Shown: piece after piece, positions 29,801 through 41,365 of the stretch
How positions within the stretch are numbered: position 1 is the stretch's first letter
How the letters are laid out: each line of letters starts with the position of its first letter
Source of the DNA: Symsagittifera roscoffensis
Taxonomy: Eukaryota > Xenacoelomorpha > Acoela > Convolutidae
Reading direction: 5' to 3'
Assembly (NCBI RefSeq): GCF_963678635.1
Contig: NC_087065.1
Location: forward strand, 61,592,754-61,656,753
Length of the DNA stretch: 64,000 bases
Notes under the pieces: generated by a model
The model's input: the letters and a program-made list of their open reading frames with translations, nothing else
Told to the model about the DNA's origin: nothing
Databases searched by the model: none
Made by a program: the position numbers and the translations under genes

Positions 29801-30717
29801 AATCGCATCATCGCTTGGTGACCCTTCATGCCTGACCCGAATCGATTTAGCAATATTTCGAAGATTTTGTCCGCGGTATCGCGTTCTTCTTCTTTCTTTG
29901 CAACCACGCATTTTAATGCCGTGACTTCCAAATTGCTGAGTATGGCTGTGCATGCTTGTCTTTCATCATTTAAGTTATCTTGCTCTAGGTGTAATCTCAT
30001 CACTTCCACCCAAGTGTCAATGCATCCATCGGAGTCGTCTTTGAATTCTTTTGGCTTCTTGAAAGTTTTTCTTGATTTTCCGTCTCTCCTATCGGTCGAG
30101 TCAGTGTTCCTCGTGGCGAAGGCCTCTAGAGTCCTGTTCATCATCTCCCAAGTGCTTGCCCACGTCATGGCATCCGGACCTGCGTTGCTGTTAGCTGTTG
30201 AGTCCCCCGGACCACTCATTGTGTTTGATGTTCCACTTTTCATGATTGTTTTAGCAGCCGTTGGTGCTATCCTTACCGCATCCCGGTTTAAAGGCAACGG
30301 TGTCGATTGCCGTTTGTTCCTTTGTGGTTCCACAAAGTCAACTCTGGTGCCTTGCGTGCGATCCGCTGCCGTTCTTTCTTGTGAGGTAGAATTTCTCTTC
30401 ATTGCATCCAATTTCGCCTGTATTGCACACGAACTTTCGGCCTGATTCCTGTTCATTGTGTCCATTCTCTTTTCCAGGCTACCTAATTGGCTGTTGACAT
30501 CATCATATCGGTTTTTCAACTGTTGCATATCTTTTTTGATGTTCTTATCTCGTTCTTCATTGGTGGCATCTACCTTGTCCGACATCTGCTGGAGTCTCTC
30601 GTCTGTCGCCTTAGCCAGGTTAAAATAACTATCCAGATACTCGTGTTTGTTGTATTTCAACTCTTTCCTTATTAAGTCTCTATCTTCCTCACTGTACTTT
30701 AGTTTTTTGTCGATCTG
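26716..30717 (-). pseudogene. Gag-protease-RT polyprotein, first part (Ty3/gypsy type)
   Basis: Open frame of about 1334 codons. It starts with a charged coiled coil (about 30640-30400), then a capsid-like region (about 30020-29560) with the gypsy-type RFEKRRQRDDESIDRFLDDLE stretch. Two zinc knuckles follow: the first complete (C-x2-C-x4-H-x4-C, 29404-29446), the second (about 29245-29295) with Phe where the last Cys should be. The aspartic protease is marked by LLDTGAV near 28360. RT motifs run from FCCDFRYLN near 27200 through LDLGSAFWQ to the catalytic YVDD near 26905. The frame ends at 26716 in the RT thumb and continues at 26800 in another frame after what looks like a small deletion. 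At the 5' side it joins the ORF at 30689-31330 by a +1 frame change at a run of six A's. Confidence 0.88.
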
Positions 30718-31330
30718 ATTTAGTCATCAGGTCGCCAAGCTCAAGAGTAGCTGTTTCATGATCAGCCGTTGTCTTGTTTTCGGCTGTCGCTTCCGTTCTG
30801 GCTTGTTCTTCCTTTAGGTCGGCTTCTGTCGCCTTCGTGCTCACTGTCCCAAATGTTCGTGCTCTTTCAGTTTTTGATTCTTCGGCCGTGTTGTCTCTCA
30901 ATTTCATTCCGACCATCATCGCCAACTTTTCTGTAAAAGATGTCTTCTTTACTTGGGAGTCGTCTTTCACCGTTTCTCGGGTATTGCCTGTTGTGTCTTC
31001 CAACGCGTCTATCGGCAAAAACTCCACGGTTTTTGGATTTTGATCTTCCATATGGGGCATCGGTGTGGATTCCGTTGTCTTCTTCTCCACTTCATCTACG
31101 CTCTGGTCTGGTGTCTCTAGATCGATTTCAATTGTGGGCTCCGCCTGTTTGTCTTTAGCACCTTCTCTCGTCTTGTTCTCAGTACTACTCCTCGTGCTGA
31201 CCATACTAACTGAAAAGTTATCTTTTGTCTTCTTTTGGCCCATTGATGTCGTTCCGCGCAGCGACGAGTTATATTTCGTGTTTGATCCAGTTGACCTTTT
31301 TTCGAGCACCGGTACCCTACTCCGCCTCAT
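30689..31330 (-). CDS. Gag N-terminal ORF, charged and probably disordered (213 aa)
   Basis: Starts with an ATG at 31330, about 245 bases downstream of a TATA-like box. The protein is rich in Lys, Glu, Thr and Ser with no recognisable fold. Near its end it overlaps the Gag-protease-RT frame, and a +1 shift at the A6 run (30703-30708, T's on the plus strand) would fuse the two. Whether that is a programmed frameshift or an old indel cannot be told from one copy. Position and composition suggest the N-terminal extension of Gag. Confidence 0.6.
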   Translation of the reverse strand: MRRSRVPVLEKRSTGSNTKYNSSLRGTTSMGQKKTKDNFSVSMVSTRSSTENKTREGAKDKQAEPTIEIDLETPDQSVDEVEKKTTESTPMPHMEDQNPKTVEFLPIDALEDTTGNTRETVKDDSQVKKTSFTEKLAMMVGMKLRDNTAEESKTERARTFGTVSTKATEADLKEEQARTEATAENKTTADHETATLELGDLMTKSDRQKTKVQ

Positions 31331-31575
31331 TATTTCTATTTACAATTGCTCCTATTTACAATATTACTATATACACAATTCTATTCTAAGGATAATATCT
31401 TTTGTGGAAAAATTATTAAAAGGAAATATACAACGAGATAAAAACGATGTTCCAAGTTCTCTTTCAAAACCTTTCGAGAAACTTTCTTTATTTGTGGTCA
31501 CAACCGTACTGGGTTCCGACTAGTCTTGTTCTGTTTTAATTCTGTCTTAAAATATTTATTGTAATTTTACTCCAA
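31331..31575 (-). other. Leader of the giant element (AT-rich, untranslated)
   Basis: About 245 bases between the TATA-like box and the Gag start codon. Reading on the minus strand it contains an AATAAA at 31555-31560 close behind the TATA-like box, as in the R region of an LTR. No clear primer-binding site complementary to a tRNA 3' end was found. Confidence 0.4.
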
Positions 31576-31583
31576 TTTTTATA
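31576..31583 (-). promoter_or_regulatory. TATA-like box upstream of Gag
   Basis: Minus-strand TATAAAAA in the context GGTATAAAAATTGG. It stands at the border between the 14-bp minisatellite and the leader, 245 bases before the Gag ATG. The arrangement (repeat array, TATA, AATAAA) resembles U3-R of an LTR, with the repeats in the enhancer position. Confidence 0.4.
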
Positions 31584-32330
31584 CCGTCCCAAGACTTCCA
31601 GTTACCGTCCCTACTCTCCTTTGTACCGTCCCAGGCTTCTTTCTACTGTCCCAAGAATATTCGGTACTGTCCCAGTACTTTTTGTCAGTGTCCCAAGACC
31701 CCTGTCCCGAGAGTACTATCCCAGGACCACTGTCCCAAGACTGTCCCAAGACTACTGTCCCAAGACTAGTGTCCCAAGACTACTGTCCCAAGACTAGTGT
31801 CCCCAGGCTAGTGTCCCAAGACTACTGTCCCAAGACTACTGTCCCAAGGCTACTGTACCAAGACTACTGTCCCAAGACTACTGTCCCAAGACTACTGTCC
31901 CAAGGCTACTGTCCCAAGGCTAGTGTCCCAAGACTACTGTCCCAAGACTAGTGTCCCAAGGCTACTATCCCAAGACCAGTGTCCCAAGGCTACTGTCCCA
32001 AGACTACTGTCCCAAGACCACTGTCCCAAGACCACTGTCCCAGGACCACTGTCCCAAGACCACTGTCCCAGGACAACTGTCCCAAGACCACTGTCCCAAG
32101 ACCACTGTCCCAAGACTGTGCCGTCCCAAGACTGTACTGTCTCAAGGCTGTACTGTCCCAAGACTGTACCAAGACTGCTCTGGTCCAAGACTATCCCAGG
32201 ACTGCACTGTCCCAAGACTGTCCCCAGACTGCACTGTCCCAAGACTTCTTTGGCACTGTCCCAAGACCTCTCTGGTACTGTCCCAAGACTTCTTTGGCAC
32301 TGTCCCAAGACAGTTAACAAGTGTTTGAGC
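31584..32330. repeat. 14-bp minisatellite (CCCAAGACTACTGT unit)
   Basis: About fifty tandem variants of a 14-bp unit, regular from about 31740 to 32130 and more degenerate at both ends. The most common variants are ACTACTGTCCCAAG, ACTAGTGTCCCAAG and ACCACTGTCCCAAG. It contains almost no stop codons on either strand, so several overlapping repetitive peptides can be read from it. These are a by-product of the unit and not evidence for genes. It lies just upstream of the Gag TATA-like box. Confidence 0.92.
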
Positions 32331-32471
32331 GGTGGGACCTCCTTCTTCTTCGTTGTAGGGACTTCTTGATTCACTGTACCTTGTACCACCACTCAAGCTC
32401 TAGTAAAAATTTTCCCAAAAACCCTCTATTAGTGGCCAAATGCTGACCCCCCTTTTTAAGTTACCTCTTTT

Positions 32472-35400
32472 CCAGAAAAACAAAAAGAAACACAATAACT
32501 AGCCTTGAGCAAACATTTGGTGATTCTTGAGCGGCCATTAGGCCACAACACGTAGTTAGACGCCAGGTGATCCAAAAAAAAAGCGCGACAAAAAATATTC
32601 ATAAAAAATCAACAATTTGTTTTGAAAAAACGAAAGAATTCAACCTGAGAAAAACAAAACAAAAACACAACAAGAACCGTTAATCAAGTTTTTAGTTTTT
32701 CTTCGATTCGCGAAGCCGCAGCACCGTTCCAAGCTAATAAAAGGTCAGTTAGATGGAAATCATTAAACAGAAGAGAAACACATTAACTAGCATTAAGACA
32801 CTATTCCGTGTTTTTTGAGCGTCCATTAAGAAACAGCACGTAGATAGACGCCAGTTGATTTCAAAAAAGCCCAAGAAAATTGACATGAAAAATCAAAAAA
32901 ATTTTTTTGAAAATGCAACAAAATTCAATCTCAATGAAACACACGAGAAGCACAAAAACCAGTATTAAACAAGTTTTCAGTATTTTCTGAGCGTCAACAA
33001 AACAAAACCACCCACTCGTAGCAAGATACAAATTGGTCAGTGTGATGGAAACAACTAAGTGTAAATAACTTAAAAAACTGGAAGTACGACAAACTCAATC
33101 AAAGAAAACAGAATAACAACACAGCCGATACCAATCAGCAAGAATAATGTATTCTCCGAGCTTCCGTTAGACTAACAATGCGTGAATAGACGCCAGTCGA
33201 TTTGAATGCAAAAACCCCAAAAAAGTCATAGAAGCTCAACATTTTTTTTTGAAAAAACAAGAAATCACTTTTAGAAAAACAGAAAAGAAAGACAGCAATT
33301 AGCAATGAGCAACCAATTGGTGATTTTCGAGCGTCCATTAACCCACAACACGAAATTAGATGCCAATTGATTCGAAAAAAAATGCCAAAGAAAGCTGTCA
33401 TTAAAAAATCAACATTTCTTTTGAATATACGATAAAATTGAACGTCAGAAAAATATACGAAAAACACAAAAAAAGAGTTTGAGACAAATTATTAACTTTT
33501 TTCGAGCGTGGATGAAGCTGCAGCAACATTTCAGTCTATTAAATTGTCAGTGAGATGGAAGTAACTGACTGGGAAATTATGAAAAAAAAAACTGAAAATA
33601 AGAGAAAATCGATCACAGAAAAAATCACCAGAAACACGACCACTATCCTTAAGCAAGATTGTAATATTTTCCGCGCATCTAATAGGCCAATAATACGTAA
33701 AAAGACACCTGTCATTTTGAATGCAAAAGCGTCAAAAAAAATGTGATTATTTCACCAATTTGTTTTGAAACAAAAAAAAACGAAAAATTCAATTTCAGAA
33801 TAACAGAAGAGAAACACAACAACTAGCAATGTGCAACTATTTGGTGTTTTTTGAGCGTCCATTCAGACACAGCACGTAGTTGGACGAGAATTATTCAGAA
33901 AACGAAATTGCCAAAGAAATTTTTTTTCAAAAACAAAAACAATATTTTTGAAAGTACCAAAAAATTCAATCTCAGAAAAACAGAGAAGAACAACAACCAG
34001 CAGTAAGCAAGCGTTCAGTATTTTTTGAGCCTCAAGAAAGCTTAAAAAATCAATTCATACCAATGCAAGATACAAATCGGTCAGTGTGATGGAAATGACT
34101 AAGCGAAAAAAGCTTGAAGCCTGGAATTACGAAAAAAAATTCAATCAAAGAAAACAGACAAAAAACACAGCCCTTACCAAAAAACGAGATTTTAGTTTTT
34201 TCCGAGCGTCTGATAGTCCAATAAAAAATCAGCAGACAACATTCGATTGGAAAGCAAAAACGCCACAAAAAAGTCATAAATCAACAATTTTTTTGAAAAA
34301 ATCGAAAAACTCATTTACAGAAAAACAGAAGAGAAACACATTTACTAGCATTGAGACAATAATTCGTGTTTTTTGAGCGTCCAATAAGAAGCAGCACGTA
34401 GTTAGACGCCAGTTGACTAAAAAACCGCCAAAAAATTTGACAAAAAAAATGCCAAAGAAAATTGTCATGAAACAATTAACCATTTTTTCAAATACAAAAA
34501 AATTGAAATCAGAAAAACAGACGAGAAGCAAAAGAACCAGCATTAGGAAAGCTTTCAGCACTTTTGAGCGTAAAATAACATCAATTTATCGTAATTTTGA
34601 AAGATACAAATTGGTCAGTGTGATGGAAATAACTAAGTGGAAAAAACTTGAAAACAGGAAATACGACAAACTCAATCAAACAAAACAGAATAACAACACA
34701 GCCGATACCAATCAGCAAGAATGTTATATTCTCCGAGCTTCCATTAGGCCAATAATGCAGAAATAGACCCCAGTCGATTTGAATCGAAAAACCCCAAAAA
34801 AAGTCATAGAACCTCAACATTTTTTTTGAAAAAACAAGAAATCATTTTAAGAAAAAACAGAAGAGAAAGACACCAAGTAGCAATGAGCAACCAATTAGTG
34901 ATTAAATTCGATCAAAGAAAACATACAAAACCCAGCCACTAAAAAAAAATTTGTAGTAATTTCCGAGCGTTTAATAGTTCAACAAGACTTAAACGGACAC
35001 CATTCAATTTGAATGCAAAAACGCCGAAAACTTCATAAACTCAACATTTTTTTGAAAAAACAAAAAATTCAATTTCAGAAAAACAAAAAGAAACACAATA
35101 AGTAGCATTGAGCAAATTTTTGGTGATTCTTGAGCAGCCATTAGGCCACATCACGTAGTTAGATGCCAGGTGATCTGAAAAAAAAGCGCCAAAAAAAATG
35201 GTCATAAAAAATCAACAATTTGTTTTGAAAAAACGAAAGAATACATCTGAGAAAAACAAACCAAAAACAACAAGAAACATTAATCAAATTTTTATTTTTT
35301 CTTCGATGCACGAAGCTGCAGCACCGTTCCAAGCTAATAAAAGGTCAGTTAGATGTTGAAAAAACAAAATTTCAATTTCAGAAAAACAAAAAGAAACACA

Positions 35401-38400
35401 TTAACTAGCAAAAAGACACTATTCCGTGTTTTTTGAGCGTCCATTAAGAAACAGCACGTAGTTAGACGCAAGTTGATTTTTTAAAAATTGCCAAGAAAAT
35501 TGACATGAAAAATCATAAATTTTTTTGAAAATACAACAAAATTCGATCTTAGTGTAACAGACGAGAAGCACAAAAACCAGTTTTAGGCCAGCTTTCAGTA
35601 TTTTTTTGAGTTTCAACACAACAAAAACGCCCACTCGTTGCATTGCAAATTACAAATTGGTCAATGTGATGCAAATAATTAAGTGGAAGAGATTTGAAAA
35701 ACTGGAAAAACGATAAGGTCAATGAACGAAAACAGACGAAAAACACAGCCACTACCAATAGGCAAGGTTCTTGTATTTTCCGAGCTTTCAATAGGCCAAA
35801 AACACGTAAATAGACACCAGTCGATTTAAATGCAAAAACCCCAAAAAAAGTCATGGAAGCTCATCATTTTTTTTTGAAAACACAAGAAATCCCTTTAAGA
35901 AAAACAGAAGAAAAAGACAGCAATTAGCAATGAGCAAGCAGTTAGTGATTAAATTCGATCAACGAAAACATACGAAAAACCCAGCCACTATCAAAAAAAA
36001 GATTGTAGTAACTTCCGAACGTTTAATAGTTCAACAACACTTAAGCGGACACCATTCAATTTGAATGCAAAAACGACGAAAAACTTCATAAACTCAACAC
36101 TTTTTTGGAAAAACAAAATATTCAATTTCAGAAAAACAAAAAGAAACACAAAAATTAGCATTGTGCAAACATTTGGTGATTTTTGAGCGGCATTTAGGCC
36201 ACAACACGTAGTTAGATGCCAGATGATCTGAAAAGAAAAGCGCCAAAAAGATTTGTCATAAAAATCAACAAATTTTTCGAAAATACGAAAAAAATTCAAC
36301 CTGAGAAAAACAAACCAAAAACACAACAAGAAGCGTTAATCAAATTTTTAATTTTTCTTTGATGCACAAAGCCACAGCACCGTTCCAAGCTACTAAAATA
36401 TCAGTGAGATGGAAATAATTAAGCAGAAGAAACTTGAAAAACTGGAAATACGAAAAATTGAATTATGGAAAAACACTTGAGAAACACGACCACTATCAAA
36501 AAGCACGATTGTAGTTTTTCTGAGAGTCCATTAGGCGAACAACAGTTAAAAAGAGGCCAGTCGATTTGAACGCAAAAACGCCAAAAACTTGTCATTAAAA
36601 ATGAAAAATGAAAAATTCATTTTCAGGAAAACAAAAGAGAAACACATTAACTAGCATTGAGACACTTTTTCGTGTTTTTTGAGCGTCCATTGAGAAACAG
36701 CATGTAGTTAGACGCCAGGTGATTTTAAAACAAGCCCAAGAAAATTGACATGAAAAATCATCAATTTTTTTGAAAATACAACAAAACTCAATCTCAGTGA
36801 AACAGACGAGAAGCACAAAACCAGTTTTAGGCAAGCTTTCAGTATTTTTTGAGCGTCAACATAACAAAAACGCCCACTCGTTGCATTGCAAAATACAAAC
36901 TAGTCAATGTGATGCAAGTAAGTAAGTGGAAGAAGTTTGAAAAACTGGAAAAACAATAAGGTCAATCAACGACAACAGACGAAAAACACAGCCACTACCA
37001 ATAAGCAAGGTTGTTGTATTTTCCGAGCTTTCAAAAGGCCAAAAACACGTAAAAAAACATCAGTCGATTGAAATGCAAGAATGCCAAAAAAAGTCAAGGA
37101 AGCTCAACATTTTTTTTTGAAAAAACAAAAAAATTCAATTTCAGAAAAACAAAAAGAAACACAATAACTAGCATTGAGCAAACATTTGGTGATTCTTGAG
37201 CGGTTATTTGGCCACAACACGTAATTAGATGCCAAGTTATCTGAAAAGAAAAGCGCGAAAAAAATGTCGTATAAAGATCAACAATTTTTTGAAAATACGA
37301 AAGAAAAAACTCAATCTGAGAAAAACAAACCAAAAACACAACAAGGGTTAATCAAATTTTTAGTTTTTCTTCGATGCACGGAGCCACAGCACCGTTCCAA
37401 GCTAGTAAAAGGTCAGTGAGATGAAAAAAACTAAGCCAAAAAAACTTGAAAAACTGGAAATACGAAAAATTCAATCATGAAAAAACACTTGAGAAACACG
37501 ACCACTATCAAAAAGCAAGATTGTAGTTTTTACGAGATTCCATCAGGCGAACAAGAGTTAAAAAGACGCCAGTGGATTTGATTGCATAAAGGGTACAAAC
37601 GTGTCATTAAAAATGAAAAACAAACAAAAATCAATTTCAAAAAACAGAAGAGAAACACATTAACTAGAATTGAGACACTATTTCAGGTTTTTTAGCGTCT
37701 ATTAAGAAACAGCACGTAGTTAGACGCTAGTTGCTTTTTAAAAAGATCCCAAGAATATTGACAAGAAAAATCAATCTCAGTGAAACAGACGAGAAGCACA
37801 AAAACCAGTTTTAGGCAAGCTTTCAGTATTTTTTGAGCGCCAATATAACAAAAACGCCCACTCGTTGCATTGCAAAATACAAACTGGTCAATGTGATGCA
37901 AATAACAAAGTGGAAGAAAGTTGAAAAACTGGAAAAAGGATAAGATCAATCAAAGAAAACAGACAAAACACAGCCAATACCAATAAGCAAGGTTGTTGTA
38001 TTTTTCCGAGCTTCCAATAGGCCGATAACACGTAAATAGACACCAGTCGATTTGAATGCAAGAACGCCAAAAAAAAAGTCAAGAACGCTCAACATTTTTT
38101 GTTTGAAAAAACAAAAAAAGCAGTTTCAGAAAAACAGATGAGAAAAACAAAAATTAGCATTGAGCAACCATTTCAAGATTTTTGAGCGTCCATTAAGCCA
38201 CAACACGAAGTTAGATGTCAGTTATTACGAAAAGAAAGATGCCAAAGAAGATTGTCATTAAAAAATCAACAATTCTTTTGAAAAAACGAAAACTTCAACG
38301 TCAAAAAACACCACAAGAATCTTTGAGCAAAATATTGAGTTTTTTGTCGAGCGTGGACGAAGCCGCAGCACCATTTCAACTTAATAAATGGTCAATGAAA

Positions 38401-41365
38401 TGGAAATACCTATGTAAAAAAATTGAAAAACTGGAAAAACAGAAAAAATTGTTAACAGCGAAACTGACGAGAAACACGACCACTATCAATAAGCAAGATT
38501 GTAGTATTTTCTCAGCGTCCAATAGGCCAACAACACGTAAATAGACACCAGTCAATTTGAATGCAAGAAAGCCGAGAAGATTTTCATTAAAAATATTCAC
38601 TTTCAGAAAAACGGAAGAGAAACACAACAATTAGCATTGAGCAACTCTTTGTTGTTTTTAGAGCGTCCCTTAAGCCACAGCACGTAGTTAGATGCCAATC
38701 GATCTGAAAAGAAAACACCCAAGAAAATTGTCATGAAAAATCGACAAAATTTTTTAAAAAACAAAAAATCAATCTCAGAAAGACAGACGAGAAGCACAAC
38801 AACCAGCATTAAGCAAACATTTGGTGATTTTTGAGCGGCCATTTGTCGATAACACGTAATTAGATGCCAAGTGATCTGAAAAGAAAAGCGCCAAGAAAAA
38901 TTGTCATAATAAAATCAACATTTTTTTGTGAAAATACGAAAAAACTCAACCTGAGAAAAACAAACGAAAAACACAAGAAGCGTTAATCAAATTTTTTTTT
39001 CGATGCACGAAGCCACAGCACCGGTCCAAGCTACTAAAAGGTCAGTGAGATGGAAATAATTAAGCAGAAAAAGCATGAAAAACTGGAAATACGAAAAATT
39101 CAATCATGGAAAAATACTTGAGAAACACGACCACTATCAAAAAGCAAGATTGTAGTTTTTCCGAGAGTCCATTAGGCGAACAACAGTTAAAAAGAGGCCA
39201 GTCGATTTGAACGCAAAAACGCCACAAACTTGTCATTAAAAATGAAAAACGAAAAATTAATTTTCAGGAAAACAAAAGAGAAACACATTAACTAGCATTG
39301 AGACACTTTTTCGTGTTTTTTGAGCGTCCATTGAGAAACAGCATGTATTTAGACGCCAGTTGATTTTAAAAAAGCCCAAGAAAATTGACATAAAAATCAT
39401 AACTTTTTTGAAAAAACATCAAAATTTAATATCAGTGAAACAGACGAGAAGCACAAAAACCTGTTTTGGGCAAGCTTTCAGTATTTTGGGCAAGATTTCA
39501 GTATTTTGGGCAAGATTTTGGGCAAGGAAAAACACACGAGAAACACGACCACTATCAAAAAGCGAGATTGTAATTTTTTACGAGAGTCAATCAGGCAAGC
39601 AACAGTTAAAAAGACGACAGTTGATTTGAACGCAAAAACGGCACAAATTTGTCATTTAAGATGAAAAACAAAAAAACAGAAAAGAAACACAAGATCTAGC
39701 ATTAAGCAATTTTTTTAGTGTTTTTTGAGCGTCCACAAAGCCACGATACGTGATTAGACGCCAATTGATCGACAAAAAAAGGCCATAGAAAACTGTCATA
39801 AAAAATTAACCATTTTTTAAATACAAAAAAAATCAATGTCAGAAAAACAGAAGAGAAGCAAAACAACCAGCATTGGGAAAACTTTTAGTAATTTCGAGCG
39901 TCAAAAAACCAAAACATCAATTCGTACCATTGCGAGATACCATCAGTGTGATGAAGATAACTAAGTGAAAAAAACTTGAAAAATTGGAAATACGGTAAAT
40001 TCAATCAAGGAAAACAGACGAAAAACCCAGCTGGCAGTTACTATCAAAAAAAAAGATTAAAATAATTTCCGAGCGTCTTATAGTCCAATAACACTTAAAC
40101 GGACATTATTCGATTTGAATGCAAAAACGCCAAAAAATGTCAAAAACGGAACAATTTCTTTTAAACAAACAAATATTTCAATTTCAGAAAAACAGAAGAG
40201 AAACTACAACTAAGATTGAGCAACTATTTTGAATTTTCTGAGCGTACATTAAGCCACAGCACGTAGTTGGATGCCAATTGATCCAGAAAAAAGCACAAGA
40301 AAATTGTCATACAAAAATCAAGTTTTTTTGGTAAAACAAAAAAGTCAATCTCAGAGAAAGAAACGAGAATCACAAAAACCGGTATAAAACAAGTTTTCAG
40401 TATTTTTGAGCAGCAACAAAACAAAAAAACCCATTAGTAGCATTGCAAGATGCAAATTGGTCATTGTGATGGAAATAACTCAGTGGAAAAAACCTGAAAA
40501 ACTGTAAATATGAAAAAAACTAATCTTAGAAAAAAAACACAAAAAACACAACCACTTCCAATGAGCAAGCATCAAAATTTTCTGAGCGTCCACTAAGCCA
40601 ATAGCACGTAGTTAGACGCAAATTGTTTCGAAAGCAAAAACGCTAAGAAAATAGTCATAAAAAACTAATCATTTTTTTGAAAATTCAAAAAATTGACTCA
40701 CAGAAACAACAAAAAGCAATAGGCAATTTTTTTTTCTTCTCGAGCGTGCCCGAAGCCACAGCACCGTTCCAAGCTAGTAAATGGTCAGTGAGATGAAAAT
40801 AAAAAAAAAGGGAAAAAACTTGAAAAGATAGAAATACGAAAAATTCAATCAAACAAAAACTGACGAGAAACGCCATCTTCACCAGATGAGAAAGACCACT
40901 ACAAGATTGTGGTATATTCTGAGCGTCCAATAGACCAACAACACGTAAATAGACGCCTGTCAATTTGAACGCAAAAACGTCAAAAACTTGTCATGAAAAG
41001 TCAATTTTTTTTGAAAAATTCAATATCTGAAAAACAGCAGAGAAAAACAATATCTAGCATTAAGCAAGCTTTTAGTTTTTTCTGAGCGTCCACTTAGCCA
41101 CAACACGTAGAAAGACGCCAATTGATCAGAAAAAAAACACCAAAAGAAATGGTTGTCACAAAAATATTCAAATTTTTTTTTGAAAATAGGAAAAAGACAA
41201 TATCAGAAACTCAAGACGAGAAACACGTAGCAATAAGCCAGCTTTAAGTGTTTTCCGAGCGTTTACTTGTAACATTGCGTTATATTTTCGAAAAAAAAAT
41301 TCAATACCTCAAAAAAAGACGAGAAACACGACAACCGGCATTAAGCAAGCCTTCAGTGCTTTTTG
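32472..41365. repeat. AT-rich satellite array, ~170-bp monomers in trimers (first array)
   Basis: Nearly 9 kb of tandem, diverged monomers of about 165-180 bp. Each ends in a TTTTTGAGCGTCC-like block followed by one of three versions. Type X has a cattaagccacarcacgtagttag block, type Y a gcagcaccgttccaagct or aaattggtcagtgtgatgg block, and type Z an ataggccaacaacacgtaaatagac block. Successive X monomers near 32817, 33327, 33850 and 34374 are 510-524 bases apart, which shows a three-monomer higher-order unit. Some units are shortened (for example 32698-32817). The right part (37151 onward) is included in the 14.7-kb duplication. Short ORFs inside are low-complexity Lys/Asn or Phe-rich readings and are not genes. 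Confidence 0.9.
39470..39537. repeat. Short 'TTTTGGGCAAG' tandem inside the satellite
   Basis: Four close repeats of TTTTGGGCAAG separated by ctttcagta or attcagta-like spacers. The matching place in the other copy (about 54188-54240) has one repeat fewer, so this is a small length-variable site. Confidence 0.75.

Larger units (their letters stand above)
13144..32330 (-). mobile_element. Candidate giant Ty3/gypsy-like element with accessory ORFs A-D
   Basis: On one strand and without interruption by foreign sequence, this span holds a repeat-rich upstream region with a TATA-like box, Gag, protease, RT, RNase H, integrase and macro-like domain, then ORFs A, B, C and D with overlaps or gaps of 0-81 bases. 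Typical gypsy elements are about 5-10 kb, so this would be two to three times larger. Seen: co-orientation, tight packing, and a base composition shared by all ORFs but unlike the AT-rich flanks. Inferred: that they form one element. Alternative: gag-pol ends near 22.3 kb, where a second purine run lies, and A-D are a separate element. No LTR pair, primer-binding site or target duplication could be identified. Confidence 0.55.

Noticed and set aside
12847-31575. LTR pair flanking the giant element
   Set aside because: The 1.7-2.0/12.8-13.2 kb spacer, the 22.1-22.5 kb gap and the 31.3-32.4 kb region were compared by eye and gave no convincing shared stretch. A computed self-alignment is needed.
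31331-31575. tRNA primer-binding site
   Set aside because: No TGG-initiated stretch that clearly complements a tRNA 3' end was found in the leader.
31700-32150. Possible CRISPR array
   Set aside because: The repeats are 14 bp and directly adjacent, with no unique spacers, in eukaryotic DNA.
31682-32396. Several overlapping repetitive ORFs on both strands (VPRLLSQDYCPKT-type peptides)
   Set aside because: They arise from the 14-bp minisatellite, whose unit lacks stops. All frames read the same pattern, so none is evidence for a protein.
32472-41365. Many 60-117 codon frames in the satellite
   Set aside because: Lys/Asn-rich or Phe-rich readings of tandem repeats, broken differently in every monomer.
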